64,000 nt of DNA from Emiliania huxleyi CCMP1516. Lineage: Eukaryota; Haptophyta; Isochrysidales; Noelaerhabdaceae. The stretch lies in NCBI RefSeq assembly GCF_000372725.1, contig NW_005201349.1:140323-204322 (forward strand). The letters are read 5' to 3'. The notes under the pieces are model-generated. The model saw nothing but the letters and a program-made list of their open reading frames with translations. It searched no databases and was not told where the DNA came from. Positions 1 through 8,929 of this stretch are shown here, in pieces (positions within the stretch are counted from its first letter, which is position 1; every line of letters starts with the position of its first letter). A program made the translations under genes and the position numbers.

Positions 1-20
1 TTTCTATTGACGGTACGTTC

Positions 21-3000
21 TCAGCAGCGGGTGCTCGTGCGCTGTCCCGGACGCGGCTCGTCAGGCGGCGCGGTGCCTCCGGCTGCAGCGACGGCTGTCC
101 CGGCCGTCGCGTCCTCGAGAGAGGCGAGCGAGCCGGCAGCCGAGCCCGTATGGCCCTCACCGCCACAGCCGCTCTGCCTGCCGACCTCGCGCTCGCCGCC
201 GCCGCCTGCAGCGGCGCCTCCGCGGCTCCGAGAGGACCCGGCCCGCGGCTGCGCCTCGTCGAGCGCCTCGTCGACGCCCTCGGCGACGCCTCCTCGCGTC
301 GCGTGCCCGTTCGTGGCGACCGCACCGCCGGCAGAGCTCGAGTGGCCCTCCACGCCACCCCGAGACTGCCCGGCGATGGTGCTTTCGTCGCCGCGCGTTG
401 CCGCCGCTGCCTCGCAGCGGCTCTGTGCCTCGGCGCCGAGCCGAGACATGCCAGGCGGCCCGCCGCAGCCCACCGAGACGAGGCCCGCCCCCTCGTCGTG
501 CACCGCGTCGCTCGCGCCTCCGCCAAAGCGATCTCGATCACGCTTTGCGGCGACGGCGCCATCGACGCCGACTTGAGCCGCTGCTCTCGCCCAGCAGCGG
601 GTGCTCGCCGCTGTCCACGGACGCGGCTCGTCAGGCGGCGCGGTGCCGCCGGCTGCAGCGACGGCTGTCCCGGCCGTCGCGTCCTCGAGAGAGGCGAGCG
701 AGCCGGCAGCAGAGCCCGCATGGCCCTCACCGCCACAGCCGCTCTGCCTGCTGACTTCGCTCTCGCCGCCGCCGCCTGCAGCGGCGCCTCCGCGGCTCCG
801 AGAGGACCCGGCCCGCGGCCGCGCCTCGTCGAGCGCCTCGTCGACGCCCTCGGCGACGCCTCCTCGCGTCGCGTGCCCGTGCGTGGCGACCGCACCGCCG
901 GCAGAGCTCGAGTGGCCCTCCACGCCACCCCGAAACTGCCCGGCGATGGTGCCTCCGCCGCCGCGCGTTGCCGCCGCTGCCTCGCAGCGGCTCTGTGCCT
1001 CGGCGCCGAGCCGAGACATGTCAGGCGGCGTGCTGCCGCCCACCGAGACGAGGCCCGCCCCCTCGTCGTGCACCGCGTCGCTCGCGCCTCCGCCAAAGCG
1101 ATCTCGATCACGCTTTGCGGCGACGGCGCCATCGACGCCAACTTGCGCCGCTGCTCTCCCCCAGCAGCGGGTGCTCGCCGCTGTCCACGGACGCGGCTCG
1201 TCAGGCGGCGCGGTGCCGCCGGCTGCAGCGACGGCTGTCCCGGCCGTCGCGTCCTCGAGAGAGGCGAGCGAGCCGGCAGCAGAGCCCGCATGGCCCTCAC
1301 CGCCACAGCCGCTCTGCCTGCTGACTTCGCTCTCGCCGCCGCCGCCTGCAGCGGCGCCTCCGCGGCTCCGAGAGGACCCGGCCCGCGGCCGCGCCTCGTC
1401 GAGCGCCTCGTCGACGCCCTCGGCGACGCCTCCTCGCGTCGCGTGCCCGTGAGCGGCGACCGCACCGCCGGCAGAGCTCGAGTGGCCCTCCACGCCACCC
1501 CGAGACTGCCCGGCGATGGTGCCTCCGCCGCCGCGCGTTGCCGCCGCTGCCTCGCAGCGGCTCTGTGCCTCGGCGCCGAGCCGAGACATGCCGGGCGGCC
1601 CGCCGCCGCCCACCAAGACGAGGCCCGTCCCCTCGTCGTGCACCGCGTCGCTCGCGCCTCCGCCAAAGCGATCTCGATCACGCTTTGCGGCGACGGCGCC
1701 ATCGACGCCGACTTGAGCCGCTGCCCTCGCCCAGCAGCGGGTGCTCGCCGCTGTCCACGGACGCGGCTCGTCAGGCGGCGCGGTGCCGCCGGCTGCAGCG
1801 ACGGCTGTCCCGGCCGTCGCGTCCACGAGAGAGGCGAGCGAGCCGGCAGCAGAGCCCGTATGGCCCTCACCGCCACAGCCGCTCTGCCTGCTGACCTCGC
1901 TCTCGCCGCCGCCGCCTGCAGCGGCGCCTCCGCGGCTCCGAGAGGACCCGGCCCGCGGCTGCGCCTCGTCGAGCGCCTCGTCGACGCCCTCGGCGACGCC
2001 TCCTCGCGTCGCGTGCCCGTTCGTGGCGACCGCACCGCCGGCAGAGCTCGAGTGGCCCTCCACGCCACCCCGAGACTGCCCGTCGATGGTGCCTCCGCCG
2101 CCGCGCGTTGCCGCCGCTGCCTCGCAGCGGCTCTGTGCCTCGGCGCCGAGCCGAGACATGCCGGGCGGCCCGCCACCGCCCACCGAGACGAGGCCCGCCC
2201 CCTCGTCGTGCACCGCGTCGCTCGCGCCTCCGCCAAAGCGATCTCGATCACGCTTTGCGGCGACGGCGCCATCGACGCCAACTTGCGCCGCTGCTCTCGC
2301 CCAGCAGCGGGTGCTCGCCGCTGTCCACGGACGCGGCTCGTCAGGCGGCGCGGTGCCGCCGGCTGCAGCGACGGCTGTCCCGGCCGTCGCGTCCTCGAGA
2401 GAGGCGAGCGAGCCGGCAGCAGAGCCCGCATGGCCCTCACCGCCACAGCCGCTCTGCCTGCTGACCTCGCTCTCGCCGCCGCCGCCTGCAGCGGCGCCTC
2501 CGCGGCTCCGAGAGGACCCGGCCCGCGGCCGCGCCTCGCCTAGCGCCTCGTCGACGCCCTCGGCGACGCCTCCTCGCGTCGCGTGCCCGTGCGTGGCGGC
2601 CGCACCGCCGGCAGAGCTCGAGTGGCCCTCCACGCCACCCCGAGACTGCCCGGCGATGGTGCCTCCGCCGCCGCGCGCTGCCGCCGCTGCCTCGCAGCGG
2701 CTCTGTGCCTCGGCGCCGAGCCGAGACATGCCAGGCGGCCCGCCGCCGCCCACCGAGACGAGGCCCGCCCCCTCGTCGTGCACCGCGTCGCTCGCGCCTC
2801 CGCCAAAGCGATCTCGATCACGCCTTGCGGCGACGGCGCCATCGACGCCGACTTGAGCCGCTGCCCTCGCCCAGCAGCGGGTGCTCGCCGCTGTCCACAG
2901 GCGCGGCTCGTCAGGCGGCGCGGTGCCGCCGGCTGCAGCGACGGCTGTCCCGGCCGTCACGTCCTCGAGAGAGGCGAGCGAGCCGGCAGCAGAGCCCGCA

Positions 3001-5534
3001 TGGCCCTCACCGCCACAGCCGCTCTGCCTGCTGACCTCGCTCTCGCCGCCGCCGCCTGCAGCGGCGCCTCCGCGGCTCCGAGAGGACCCGGCCCGCGGCC
3101 GCGCCTCGCCTAGCGCCTCGTCGACGCCCTCGGCGACGCCTCCTCGCGTCGCGCGCCCGTGCGTGGCGGCCGCACCGCCGGCAGAGCTCGAGTGGCCCTC
3201 CACGCCACCCCGAGACTGCCCGGCGATGGTGCCTCCGCCGCCGCGCGTTGCCGCCGCTGCCTCGCAGCGGCTCTGTGCCTCGGCGCCGAGCCGAGACATG
3301 CCAGGCGGCCCGCCGCCGCCCACCGAGACGAGGCCCGCCCCCTCGTCGTGCACCGCGTCGCTCGCGCCTCCGCCAAAGCGATCTCGATCACGCCTTGCGG
3401 CGACGGCGCCATCGACGCCGACTTGCGCCGCTGCTCTCGCCCAGCAGCGGGTGCTCGCCGCTGTCCACGGACGCGGCTCGTCAGGCGGCGCGGTGCCGCC
3501 GGCTGCAGCGACGGCTGTCCCGGCCGTCGCGTCCACGAGAGAGGCGAGCGAGCCGGCAGCAGAGCCCGCATGGCCCTCACCGCCACAGCCGCTCTGCCTG
3601 CTGACCTCGCTCTCGCCGCCGCCGCCTGCAGCGGCGCCTCCGCGGCTCCGAGAGGACCCGGCCCGCGGCCGCGCCTCACCGAGCGCCTCGTCGACGCCCT
3701 CGGCGACGCCTCCTCGCGTCGCGTGCCCGTTCGTGGCGACCGCACCGCCGGCAGAGCTCGAGTGGCCCTCCACGCCACCCCGAGACTGCCCGTCGATGGT
3801 GCCTCCGCCGCCGCGCGTTGCCGCCGCTGCCTCGCAGCGGCTCTGTGCCTCGGCGCCGAGCCGAGACATGCCAGGCGGCCCGCCGCCGCCCACCGAGACG
3901 AGGCCCGCCCCCTCGTCGTGCACCGCGTCGCTCGCGCCTCCGCCAAAGCGATCTCGATCACGCTTTGCGGCGACGGCGCCATCGACGCCAACTTGCGCCG
4001 CTGCCCTCGCCCAGCAGCGGGTGCTCGCCGCTGTCCACGGACGCGGCTCGTCAGGCGGCGCGGTGCCGCCGGCTGCAGCGACGGCTGTCCCGGCCGTCGC
4101 GTCCTCGAGAGAGGCGAGCGAGCCGGCAGCAGAGCCCGCATGGCCCTCACCGCCACAGCCGCTCTGCCTGCTGACCTCGCTCTCGCCGCCGCCGCCTGCA
4201 GCGGCGCCTCCGCGGCTCCGAGAGGTCCCGGCCCGCGGCCGCGCCTCGCCTAGCGCCTCGGCGACGCCCTCGGCGACGCCTCCTCGCGTCGCGTGCCCGT
4301 TCGTGGCGACCGCACCGCCGGCAGAGCTTGAGTGGCCCTCCACGCCAGCCCGAGACTGCCCGGCGATGGTGCTTTCGTCGCCGCGCGTTGCCGCCGCTGC
4401 CTCGCAGCGGCTCTGTGCCTCGGCGCCGAGCCGAGACATGCCAGGCGGCCCGCCGCAGCCCACCGAGACGAGGCCCGCCCCCTCGTCGTGCACCACGTCG
4501 CTCGCGCCTCCGCCAAAGCGATCTCGATCACGCTTTGCGGCGACGGCGCCATCGACGCCGACTTGAGCCGCTGCTCTCGCCCAGCAGCGGGTGCTCGCCG
4601 CTGTCCACGGACGCGGCTCGTCAGGCGGCGCGGTGCCGCCGGCTGCAGCGACGGCTGTCCCGGCCGTCGCGTCCACGAGAGAGGCGAGCGAGCCGGCAGC
4701 AGAGCCCGCATGGCCCTCACCGCCACAGCCGCTCTGCCTGCTGACCTCGCTCTCGCCGCCGCCGCCTGCAGCGGCGCCTCCGCGGCTCCGAGAGGACCCG
4801 GCCCGCGGCCGCGCCTCGTCGAGCGCCTCGTCGACGCCCTCGGCGACGCCTCCTCGCGTCGCGTGCCCGTGAGCGGCGGCCGCACCGCCGGCAGAGCTCG
4901 AGTGGCCCTCCACGCCACCCCGAGACTGCCCGGCGATGGTGCTTTCGCCGCCGTGCCTTGCCGCCGCTGCCTCGCAGCGGCTCTGTGCCTCGGCGCCGCG
5001 CCGAGACATGCCAGGCGGCGTGATGCCGCCCCAGCAAATCCTGTCGTCCGCAGCGTCAAGACTAACTTGAGCAAGTATTGGCTCTGCCTCCACATCGCAG
5101 TCGCTCCAACCTCTGCCAGCTCCCTTGACGCTGCTCCGTGCTGTAGCGATCTCCTTGAGAGATCCGCTAAGCCCATGCGTTGCGGCCTCTTTACCGTCAG
5201 CGTGTTCCAGCCTACCAGAATCACGTATCGGAACCACTTCCCGACGACGAATATGGTTGACGCTCGAACACGTTGCTGTTGCTTCTGGAGGTGGCCTTCC
5301 ACCCCCGTGCCAACCCCTTCCAACCCCAACAAAACACCGACAGACGAGAGAAGAGGCCACAAAACAGACAAGCAGAATGGCAAGAGAGAGACGCTCTGCA
5401 GGCGAGCCCACGGGCCTCTTGGGCCCTCGCGTCTCTCTCTCTCGATTCGTTACACCGATTCGACCATCAATGCGGCGGGCCGATTTCGACCCATCACAAA
5501 TGTGGGAAGCCATTAACCTCCCTTGGCTTCCCAC
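21..5534 (-). CDS. 1837-residue hypothetical protein built of 190-residue repeats
   Basis: One uninterrupted minus-strand frame crosses the whole 570-bp array and about 500 bp of unique sequence upstream of it. The first ~175 residues are non-repetitive and contain a hydrophobic stretch near residues 49-72 that could be a signal anchor. The rest is about 8.8 copies of a Gly/Ala/Ser/Arg-rich 190-residue unit without a known fold. It ends in a short divergent tail. Differences between copies are often amino-acid changing (for example Val/Glu and Asp/Gly swaps), so I see no clear purifying selection. Long plus-strand frames are also open through parts of the array (150-2543, 3159-4253), so coding status is uncertain. 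The minus frame is preferred because it alone spans every copy and the unique flank. No function is assigned. Confidence 0.4.
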   Translation of the reverse strand: MGSQGRLMASHICDGSKSARRIDGRIGVTNRERETRGPKRPVGSPAERLSLAILLVCFVASSLVCRCFVGVGRGWHGGGRPPPEATATCSSVNHIRRREVVPIRDSGRLEHADGKEAATHGLSGSLKEIATARSSVKGAGRGWSDCDVEAEPILAQVSLDAADDRICWGGITPPGMSRRGAEAQSRCEAAAARHGGESTIAGQSRGGVEGHSSSAGGAAAAHGHATRGGVAEGVDEALDEARPRAGSSRSRGGAAAGGGGESEVSRQSGCGGEGHAGSAAGSLASLVDATAGTAVAAAGGTAPPDEPRPWTAASTRCWARAAAQVGVDGAVAAKRDRDRFGGGASDVVHDEGAGLVSVGCGGPPGMSRLGAEAQSRCEAAAATRGDESTIAGQSRAGVEGHSSSAGGAVATNGHATRGGVAEGVAEALGEARPRAGTSRSRGGAAAGGGGESEVSRQSGCGGEGHAGSAAGSLASLEDATAGTAVAAAGGTAPPDEPRPWTAASTRCWARAAAQVGVDGAVAAKRDRDRFGGGASDAVHDEGAGLVSVGGGGPPGMSRLGAEAQSRCEAAAATRGGGGTIDGQSRGGVEGHSSSAGGAVATNGHATRGGVAEGVDEALGEARPRAGSSRSRGGAAAGGGGESEVSRQSGCGGEGHAGSAAGSLASLVDATAGTAVAAAGGTAPPDEPRPWTAASTRCWARAAAQVGVDGAVAARRDRDRFGGGASDAVHDEGAGLVSVGGGGPPGMSRLGAEAQSRCEAAAATRGGGGTIAGQSRGGVEGHSSSAGGAAATHGRATRGGVAEGVDEALGEARPRAGSSRSRGGAAAGGGGESEVSRQSGCGGEGHAGSAAGSLASLEDVTAGTAVAAAGGTAPPDEPRLWTAASTRCWARAAAQVGVDGAVAARRDRDRFGGGASDAVHDEGAGLVSVGGGGPPGMSRLGAEAQSRCEAAAAARGGGGTIAGQSRGGVEGHSSSAGGAAATHGHATRGGVAEGVDEALGEARPRAGSSRSRGGAAAGGGGESEVSRQSGCGGEGHAGSAAGSLASLEDATAGTAVAAAGGTAPPDEPRPWTAASTRCWARAAAQVGVDGAVAAKRDRDRFGGGASDAVHDEGAGLVSVGGGGPPGMSRLGAEAQSRCEAAAATRGGGGTIDGQSRGGVEGHSSSAGGAVATNGHATRGGVAEGVDEALDEAQPRAGSSRSRGGAAAGGGGESEVSRQSGCGGEGHTGSAAGSLASLVDATAGTAVAAAGGTAPPDEPRPWTAASTRCWARAAAQVGVDGAVAAKRDRDRFGGGASDAVHDEGTGLVLVGGGGPPGMSRLGAEAQSRCEAAAATRGGGGTIAGQSRGGVEGHSSSAGGAVAAHGHATRGGVAEGVDEALDEARPRAGSSRSRGGAAAGGGGESEVSRQSGCGGEGHAGSAAGSLASLEDATAGTAVAAAGGTAPPDEPRPWTAASTRCWGRAAAQVGVDGAVAAKRDRDRFGGGASDAVHDEGAGLVSVGGSTPPDMSRLGAEAQSRCEAAAATRGGGGTIAGQFRGGVEGHSSSAGGAVATHGHATRGGVAEGVDEALDEARPRAGSSRSRGGAAAGGGGESEVSRQSGCGGEGHAGSAAGSLASLEDATAGTAVAAAGGTAPPDEPRPWTAASTRCWARAAAQVGVDGAVAAKRDRDRFGGGASDAVHDEGAGLVSVGCGGPPGMSRLGAEAQSRCEAAAATRGDESTIAGQSRGGVEGHSSSAGGAVATNGHATRGGVAEGVDEALDEAQPRAGSSRSRGGAAAGGGGEREVGRQSGCGGEGHTGSAAGSLASLEDATAGTAVAAAGGTAPPDEPRPGQRTSTRC
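24..5035. repeat. 570-bp tandem satellite array, about 8.8 copies
   Basis: A block containing the phrase CAGCAGCGGGTGCTCG recurs every 570 bp (near 25, 595, 1165, 1735, 2305, 2875, 3445, 4015, 4585). Copies differ by scattered substitutions and I see no length changes, so the period stays divisible by three and reading frames survive from copy to copy. The array breaks off into unique sequence near 5035 on the right and at about 24 on the left. GC content is very high. The lack of length variation fits either a coding repeat or recent homogenisation by unequal exchange. Confidence 0.95.
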
Positions 5535-5574
5535 ACAAACCCCCCTTCATGGGGGGAGCAGCAAATGAGGTAGT

Positions 5575-6200
5575 CTCTGCGAAATCACTGTCCCAGTGAA
5601 TTCGCCCTAGAGGCTTCCGTGTGGACTCGCAGCTCCGGCTGGATGTCGGCGACCTAAAGCTCGGCGGTCGTCGCTTCGCGCCGGCCGACTCCCTGCGAGC
5701 CGCGGTCGTATACCCGTCATAGCGGCGAGGCGCGGGACCGTCTGTGGCGAAGTGGGTCGCGTCCCCCGATTTCGGTCAACCCAGCATCCACACCCTTTAG
5801 TCGTAGTCCCCCCCGTCGGGAGGACGACCCCGGCTAGTGTCGCCGACCACACCCACAAAAGAACCCTGCACATAAAGATCGCACGGGCGGGGACCTCTGT
5901 TCCTTTTTACCCATCTCCTAGTAGAGGTGTCCGTTTTTATTTATTTATTTATTTGGCACACTAGAAAAAAAGAAATTGGAATGCGGACCCGCTCTACGTA
6001 AAGCCGTACTGCGCTGGTTATCACACACATATACATAGACAACACACGGCTCATAGCACGCATCATGCGAGTACGGAACAAATGGGTCGCTCTCGAACGC
6101 CTTAGCGGCTTCTACCGCACTACCGGGGGACAGAGCAACGCGGCCGTGTCTACATAGCGCCCCATCGCAACAACTTTCGGGCTCCCACCTGCGAGCGCAT
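5575..6200. other. Intergenic, no gene recognised
   Basis: No frame here resembles a known protein. It holds a dispersed repeat at 5880-5937 and a short TTTA run at 5936-5955, and ends at the 3' end of the HMCES-like gene. Confidence 0.6.
5880..5937 (+). repeat. Dispersed ~55-bp repeat, copy A
   Basis: The sequence from GCACGGGCGGGGACCT through CTAGTAGAGGTGTCCG is found almost unchanged, in reverse complement, at 27407-27460. A looser relative lies at 50365-50400. In both close copies an A/T-rich tail follows the conserved block. It could be the end of a mobile element. Confidence 0.75.
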
Positions 6201-6201
6201 C

Positions 6202-7527
6202 TCAGGCGTCGGAGGCGGCGGTGCCGGTGGCGGCGGCAGCTCGGCGCGCCGCCGCCTCCGCGGCCCTCTCTGCCGGCGACGGCTCCCCCGAGGGCGGCGG
6301 CGGCGGCGGCGGCTCCTCCTCCTCGGTCTCCCCGTCCTCCTCAGTGGTGGAGCCGGTCAGGTCGATGGCGTCCCCACCAGCCTCGCCGGCAGCCGCAGCG
6401 CAGCCCGACGTGGTCGCTGCTGGCGCAATCGCAGACACAGACGCACCTCCACCGCCCGCCGCGCCGCCCGCCGCACCGCCGCCGTAGCCGAGACTGAGCG
6501 CGATGGCTTGCTGCAGCGCCTCTTCCTCCTCCGCCGCCGTCGCCGGCGCCGCCTCCTGCCGTCTCGCCTTCTTCGCTCCCCCAAAGAGCCGCTCGCCGCC
6601 GCCGCCGCCGCCGCTCGCGCCGCCGCCGCCGCTCGCGCCGCCGCCGCCGCTCGCGCCGCAGCCGCCGCTGTTGCTACCGCTGCGCTTGCCGCCCACCCGC
6701 GGGCTCGCCGGCGGCGGCGACGCACTAGCGCCGGGGCCACTTTGCTGCGGTGGTCTGCCGCCTTGCTGCCGGCCTCCCTTTGCCCCGAGCACGAGGCGGG
6801 GGGCCGAGGCGCCGCCTTGCCACAGGGTCGCCTAGTGGGCGACAGGACAGCCACCCATCAGCCGTATCACCGGTCCTCAGGGAGGGTGCGTGCCGGCTGG
6901 GCCGAGCCTCAGGCTCGCCTCGATCCGTCCGACGGCGGCGGCGATGGCATCGACGTCGGGCGGCACGCTGAGCCACCGCTGCGCGCCCGCCGCGTCGAGG
7001 TAGAGCGGGCAGCGCGTCGGGACGCCGTGCAGCGCCTGCGGCTTTGCGCGCTCCGCGAGCAGAGGCACGTTGACGCTGTTGGTCGTCAAAATGACAAAGT
7101 GCGAGCCGCAGTACAGCGCGGCGAGGAAGAAGAGCGGGTGCTCGCCGTCCGGCTTGCGGCAGGTCACGCCCTCGGCAAAGGCGGTCACCGCGACCGCGCA
7201 TAGGCGGCCGGCCGCGAGAGCCTCTCGCCACGTCTTGCGCTGCAGCCAGTCGCCTCCGTCCAGCCAGATGTTGTGCGTCGCCAGCCGCTGGATGCCCCAG
7301 GTGAGCGTGCGCACAGCGAGCTCGTCGCCCTGCCTGACGAGGCACGGCCAGCCCTCCACGCCTCGGACGCCTTTTGGGTTGCGCTTCGTCCTCTCCTCGC
7401 ACGACTTGGAGCCCACGTGGTACGGCTCGGGGGAAGGAGAGACGCGAGGCAGCGCCTGCACACCCGCGGCGCGTAGCTCGGAGACGATTCGGTCGGCGGC
7501 AAAGGCGATGGCGGCGCGGCCGCACAT
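6202..7527 (-). CDS. HMCES/YedK-like SRAP-domain protein with C-terminal UIM
   Basis: The protein begins MCGR, which leaves Cys2 as the residue SRAP proteins use to crosslink abasic sites in single-stranded DNA. Downstream landmarks match the family: a WG block near residue 75, an Asn near 85, an AFAEG segment in place of GFYEW that keeps the Glu, and a late His in the LHGVPTRCPLYL segment. A GC-AG intron of 87 nt (6832-6918) joins GAG to GCG in phase 0 and removes an in-frame stop, giving 412 residues. The C-terminal half is low complexity with a KKARR basic patch. It contains a textbook ubiquitin-interacting motif (about residues 304-319, acidic run then ALQQAIALSLG) and an IDLT segment followed by acids that resembles a SUMO-interaction motif. 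Expected role: nuclear shielding of DNA abasic sites. The intron is inferred, not observed in cDNA. Confidence 0.8.
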
Positions 7528-7595
7528 ATGTGTATGAGCGTTGGCCCGGCGAGCAGGGTTGGCTGGGATGAGCGCCTTCGCGGCTGGAGAGAGGG

Positions 7596-7612
7596 CTGGA
7601 ATTCTCTTGGTT
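7596..7612 (-). promoter_or_regulatory. AAGAGAATTCC motif upstream of HMCES-like gene
   Basis: An A/T-rich word reading AAGAGAATTCC on the minus strand lies about 70 bp before the HMCES-like start codon. Related words (AAAGAATTTTCC, AAAAGAATTC) lie before several other genes in this window. Function as a promoter element is inferred from position only. Confidence 0.3.
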
Positions 7613-7619
7613 CAAAAAT

Positions 7620-8440
7620 ACTGGCGCGCACACACTGGCACAACACAGGTACACCTATAGCACATGCTAATGTCGGTTAGTAGCGGCGTATGCCAGTGCA
7701 AAAGGGGCCACCGCCTGGGTGGATTGGAGCACGCGTGGAGCGCAATGCGTGCAAACTTAGCGCTTAGGAGCGTTATCTTGGAAAGACTTAGATTTAAGAG
7801 TACCCGTTACCAGCGCACTCATGGGCGTCTGATGCTCCGGCGGAGGGTCGGCGGCCCGCCCGAGGGGATTGAGGACGACGAGGACGAGGACGACGAGGAC
7901 GACGAGTGAGCGAACGAGGAGGGAGGGACTCGAGGCCGGGACGTTGCGGCCGGCGGCGCAGGAATCGCCGGCGGCACGAGGGGGAAGCGGAAGGGTCAAG
8001 GGTGGACAGGGGTATTGGCGAGGAAGAGGGGATTGGTGGGCGTAATTCGCGTGCGGCCGACGCTTGGTTGAGCCTCGCGTGTGTTGCCGCAATCGCGTTT
8101 CAGGGGGGTGCAAGTGTGCGCCGCGGGTGTGGAGCAGCGCCAGCGGGACGGTTCTGGTGGTGCGCCGCGCGGGACTTGGGGCGAGGTTGGGGAGGGAGCG
8201 GGCTGAGAGCGGTTTCTGCGCAAAAAATACGATGCTCTCTCGTCTCTGAGACTGGGTCTCTGGAAAACTATGCTCGCGTGAACACCACAGGCGGCCGCAT
8301 GGACCCATGCATGAACCACGCAACTACCGACGCGGACCGGGGTGTCTCTGTCGGGACCACCAGTCTGTGCGGCTGTCTGAGGGTGTCTGGACGCGCGGCG
8401 CTCCCTCGCCCGCAATGAAAGGAACCGATCCTCCCGTCGA
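7620..8440. other. Intergenic, no gene supported
   Basis: Only short overlapping frames on both strands. One plus frame ends at 7909 in an Asp/Glu-only run encoded by a GAC/GAG microsatellite. I see no domain, splice pattern or RNA gene. Confidence 0.5.
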
Positions 8441-8446
8441 TTTCAG

Positions 8447-8929
8447 CTACTCGTCCTCCTCGCTGCCGTCAGAAGAGGCTGGCAGCCAGTAGGCTGGCGT
8501 GCTCGGCCGGCTCGCCCACACCTCGATCTTCTTGGGCAGCGTCTGGTCCGACATGTCCTCTCCGTGGCCTAAGCGGCCGAGTCCGCCATCGCCCCAGGTA
8601 AAGACAGCGCCGTCGGCGGTGAGGGCGAGGCTGTGCTCGCCTCCAGCCGACACGGCGACGACGCGCTGGCCAGCCAAGGCCTCGACCTTCTTTGGCAGCA
8701 GCTGAATCTGCTGGTCGCCGTGGCCCAGCTCGCCAAAGAGTCCAAAGCCCCAGCTCCAGACGGCGCCGTCGTCGGTCAGGGCGAGGCTGTGCTCGCCTCC
8801 AGCCGACACGGCGACGACGGGCTGGCCAGCAAAGGCCTCGATCTTCTTTGGCTGCCACCGGTAGTCCTCGTCGCCGGGATGCCACCGCAGCGCACGCGCA
8901 CGCCGCGTCGCCTCCTGCCGTCGCGCCCA
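8447..8929 (-). pseudogene. C-terminal fragment of an RCC1-repeat protein
   Basis: The frame encodes about 160 residues with two complete RCC1-type blades and part of a third. Diagnostic phrases are VSAGGEHSLALT followed by DG-VW-WG, LGHGD and LPKK(I/V)E, ending in an acidic SSDGSEEDE tail and a stop. RCC1 propellers normally have seven blades, so most of the protein is missing. The fragment begins mid-blade immediately after the stop codon of the 2OG-oxygenase gene and in the same frame, with no start codon for a sensible protein. A further blade fragment on the same strand lies at 18308-18386, on the far side of the divergent gene pair. It could be a broken gene, a 3' exon of a gene with a huge intron, or part of the 3' UTR of the upstream gene. 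Confidence 0.7.

Noticed and set aside
150-4566. Long plus-strand frames across the satellite array
   Set aside because: They stop inside the array and do not extend into unique sequence. They are a by-product of the GC-rich 570-bp period.
24-5035. CRISPR-like or other spaced repeat array
   Set aside because: Units are contiguous 570-bp repeats with no unique spacers, in a eukaryotic context.
5596-5612. GAATTCGCCCT, resembling a TA-cloning vector junction
   Set aside because: Only 11 bp match and no vector sequence follows on either side.
7664-7909. Frame ending in an Asp/Glu-only tail
   Set aside because: Encoded by a GAC/GAG microsatellite. There is no start context or domain.
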